From contig NZ_CP067396.1 in NCBI RefSeq assembly GCF_023617245.1, positions 1,302,001-1,366,000 on the forward strand: a stretch of DNA of 64,000 nucleotides. The letters run 5' to 3'. Each line of letters starts with the position of its first letter. The stretch's first letter is position 1. Made by a program: the position numbers and the translations under genes. The notes beneath the pieces were generated by a model. The model worked only from the letters and a program-made list of their open reading frames with translations. It searched no databases and had not been told where the DNA came from. The stretch is from Lysobacter enzymogenes. Its GTDB lineage: Bacteria > Pseudomonadota > Gammaproteobacteria > Xanthomonadales > Xanthomonadaceae. This document shows positions 63,705 to 64,000 of this stretch, in pieces.

Positions 63705-64000
63705 ATGACGTCATCGCTGATCGCGCTTCTGGCCACGACTGTGCAAGCCTTGCCGGAGGAAGCCACCCAGGCGGTGACCCAGGGCGCCGCCGCCGCCGGC
63801 CAGGCCGCCGCGGAATTCAGCCTGCTGGACCTGGTGATCAAGGCCAGCCTGCCGGTGCAGTTCATCATGGCGCTGCTGGTGGTCGCCTCGCTGACCTCGT
63901 GGTTCATCATCTTCCGCAAGTGGAAGGTGATCCGCCGCGCCAAGGCCGAGGCCGATCATTTCGAGGAACGCTTCTGGTCGGGCGCCGAACTGTCCAAGCT
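63705..64000 (+). CDS. tolQ: Tol-Pal system protein TolQ (5' part only)
   Basis: The gene runs off the window edge; 98 codons are visible. The start MTSSLIALLATTVQALPEEA follows GGAG at a good distance. After an Ala-rich segment, FSLLDLVIKASLPVQFIMALLVVASLTSWFIIFRKW is the first membrane helix of TolQ, followed by the basic RRAKAEADHFEERFWSG, a strong family signature. TolQ and TolR form the proton-driven motor of the Tol-Pal system. Identification rests on this part and on ybgC upstream. Confidence 0.93.
   Translation, partial: MTSSLIALLATTVQALPEEATQAVTQGAAAAGQAAAEFSLLDLVIKASLPVQFIMALLVVASLTSWFIIFRKWKVIRRAKAEADHFEERFWSGAELSK

Overview
The window is very GC-rich, gene-dense gammaproteobacterial chromosome. 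Gene content and order (pilR-pilS next to sucCD, bamD-rluD-pgeF-clpB, yebC-ruvC-ruvA-kup-ruvB-ybgC-tolQ) and the dispersed palindromic repeats point to the Xanthomonadaceae/Lysobacteraceae, most likely Lysobacter or a close relative. This is recognition from protein families and synteny; no database search was made. No rRNA, tRNA, CRISPR array, prophage or complete insertion sequence was seen.

Left part (1-25 kb): the type IV pilus two-component system PilS/PilR; succinyl-CoA synthetase sucCD with a structured spacer; a small RHH/ParE-type toxin-antitoxin pair just after the sucD terminator; glutamine-dependent NAD synthetase; bamD divergent from rluD-pgeF and two uncharacterised genes; a repeat-rich spacer; an NCS2-like permease; gloA, whose 3' end is duplicated downstream; clpB behind a probable heat-shock promoter; then, on the minus strand, a membrane protein, a secreted amidohydrolase and a TonB-dependent receptor.

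Middle part (25.2-37.4 kb): a cobalamin regulon. A clear B12 riboswitch leads a compact, mostly overlapping gene string: btuB, two paralogous membrane proteins of unknown function, cobO, cobB(cbiA), cbiB, an L-threonine-O-3-phosphate decarboxylase, cobQ, cobU, cobT, alpha-ribazole phosphatase and cobS. It covers late B12 assembly from cobyrinate onward, with uptake, but no corrin-ring genes. A GC-rich palindromic repeat sits inside the 5' end of cobB and encodes an N-terminal extension.

Right part (37.4-64 kb): an AraC/GyrI-type regulator, yceH, two CPA2 antiporters, an alpha/beta hydrolase, a second TonB receptor nearly identical in layout to the first, a YheS-like ABC-F protein whose start codon lies in an inverted repeat, a 17-bp tandem array abutting a perfect 33-bp inverted-repeat element, aspS, a GNAT enzyme, a secreted two-gene unit (LamG plus an uncharacterised Cys/His domain, next to a YSGRPNP protein), and finally yebC-ruvC-ruvA with kup and a double SMI1/KNR4 protein placed before ruvB, followed by ybgC and the start of tolQ.

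The strongest candidates for undescribed biology are the B12-regulated pair of membrane proteins, the secreted LamG-Cys/His protein with its YSGRPNP partner, the sigma-54-like promoter antisense to pilS, and the several repeat families that have entered genes or regulatory regions.
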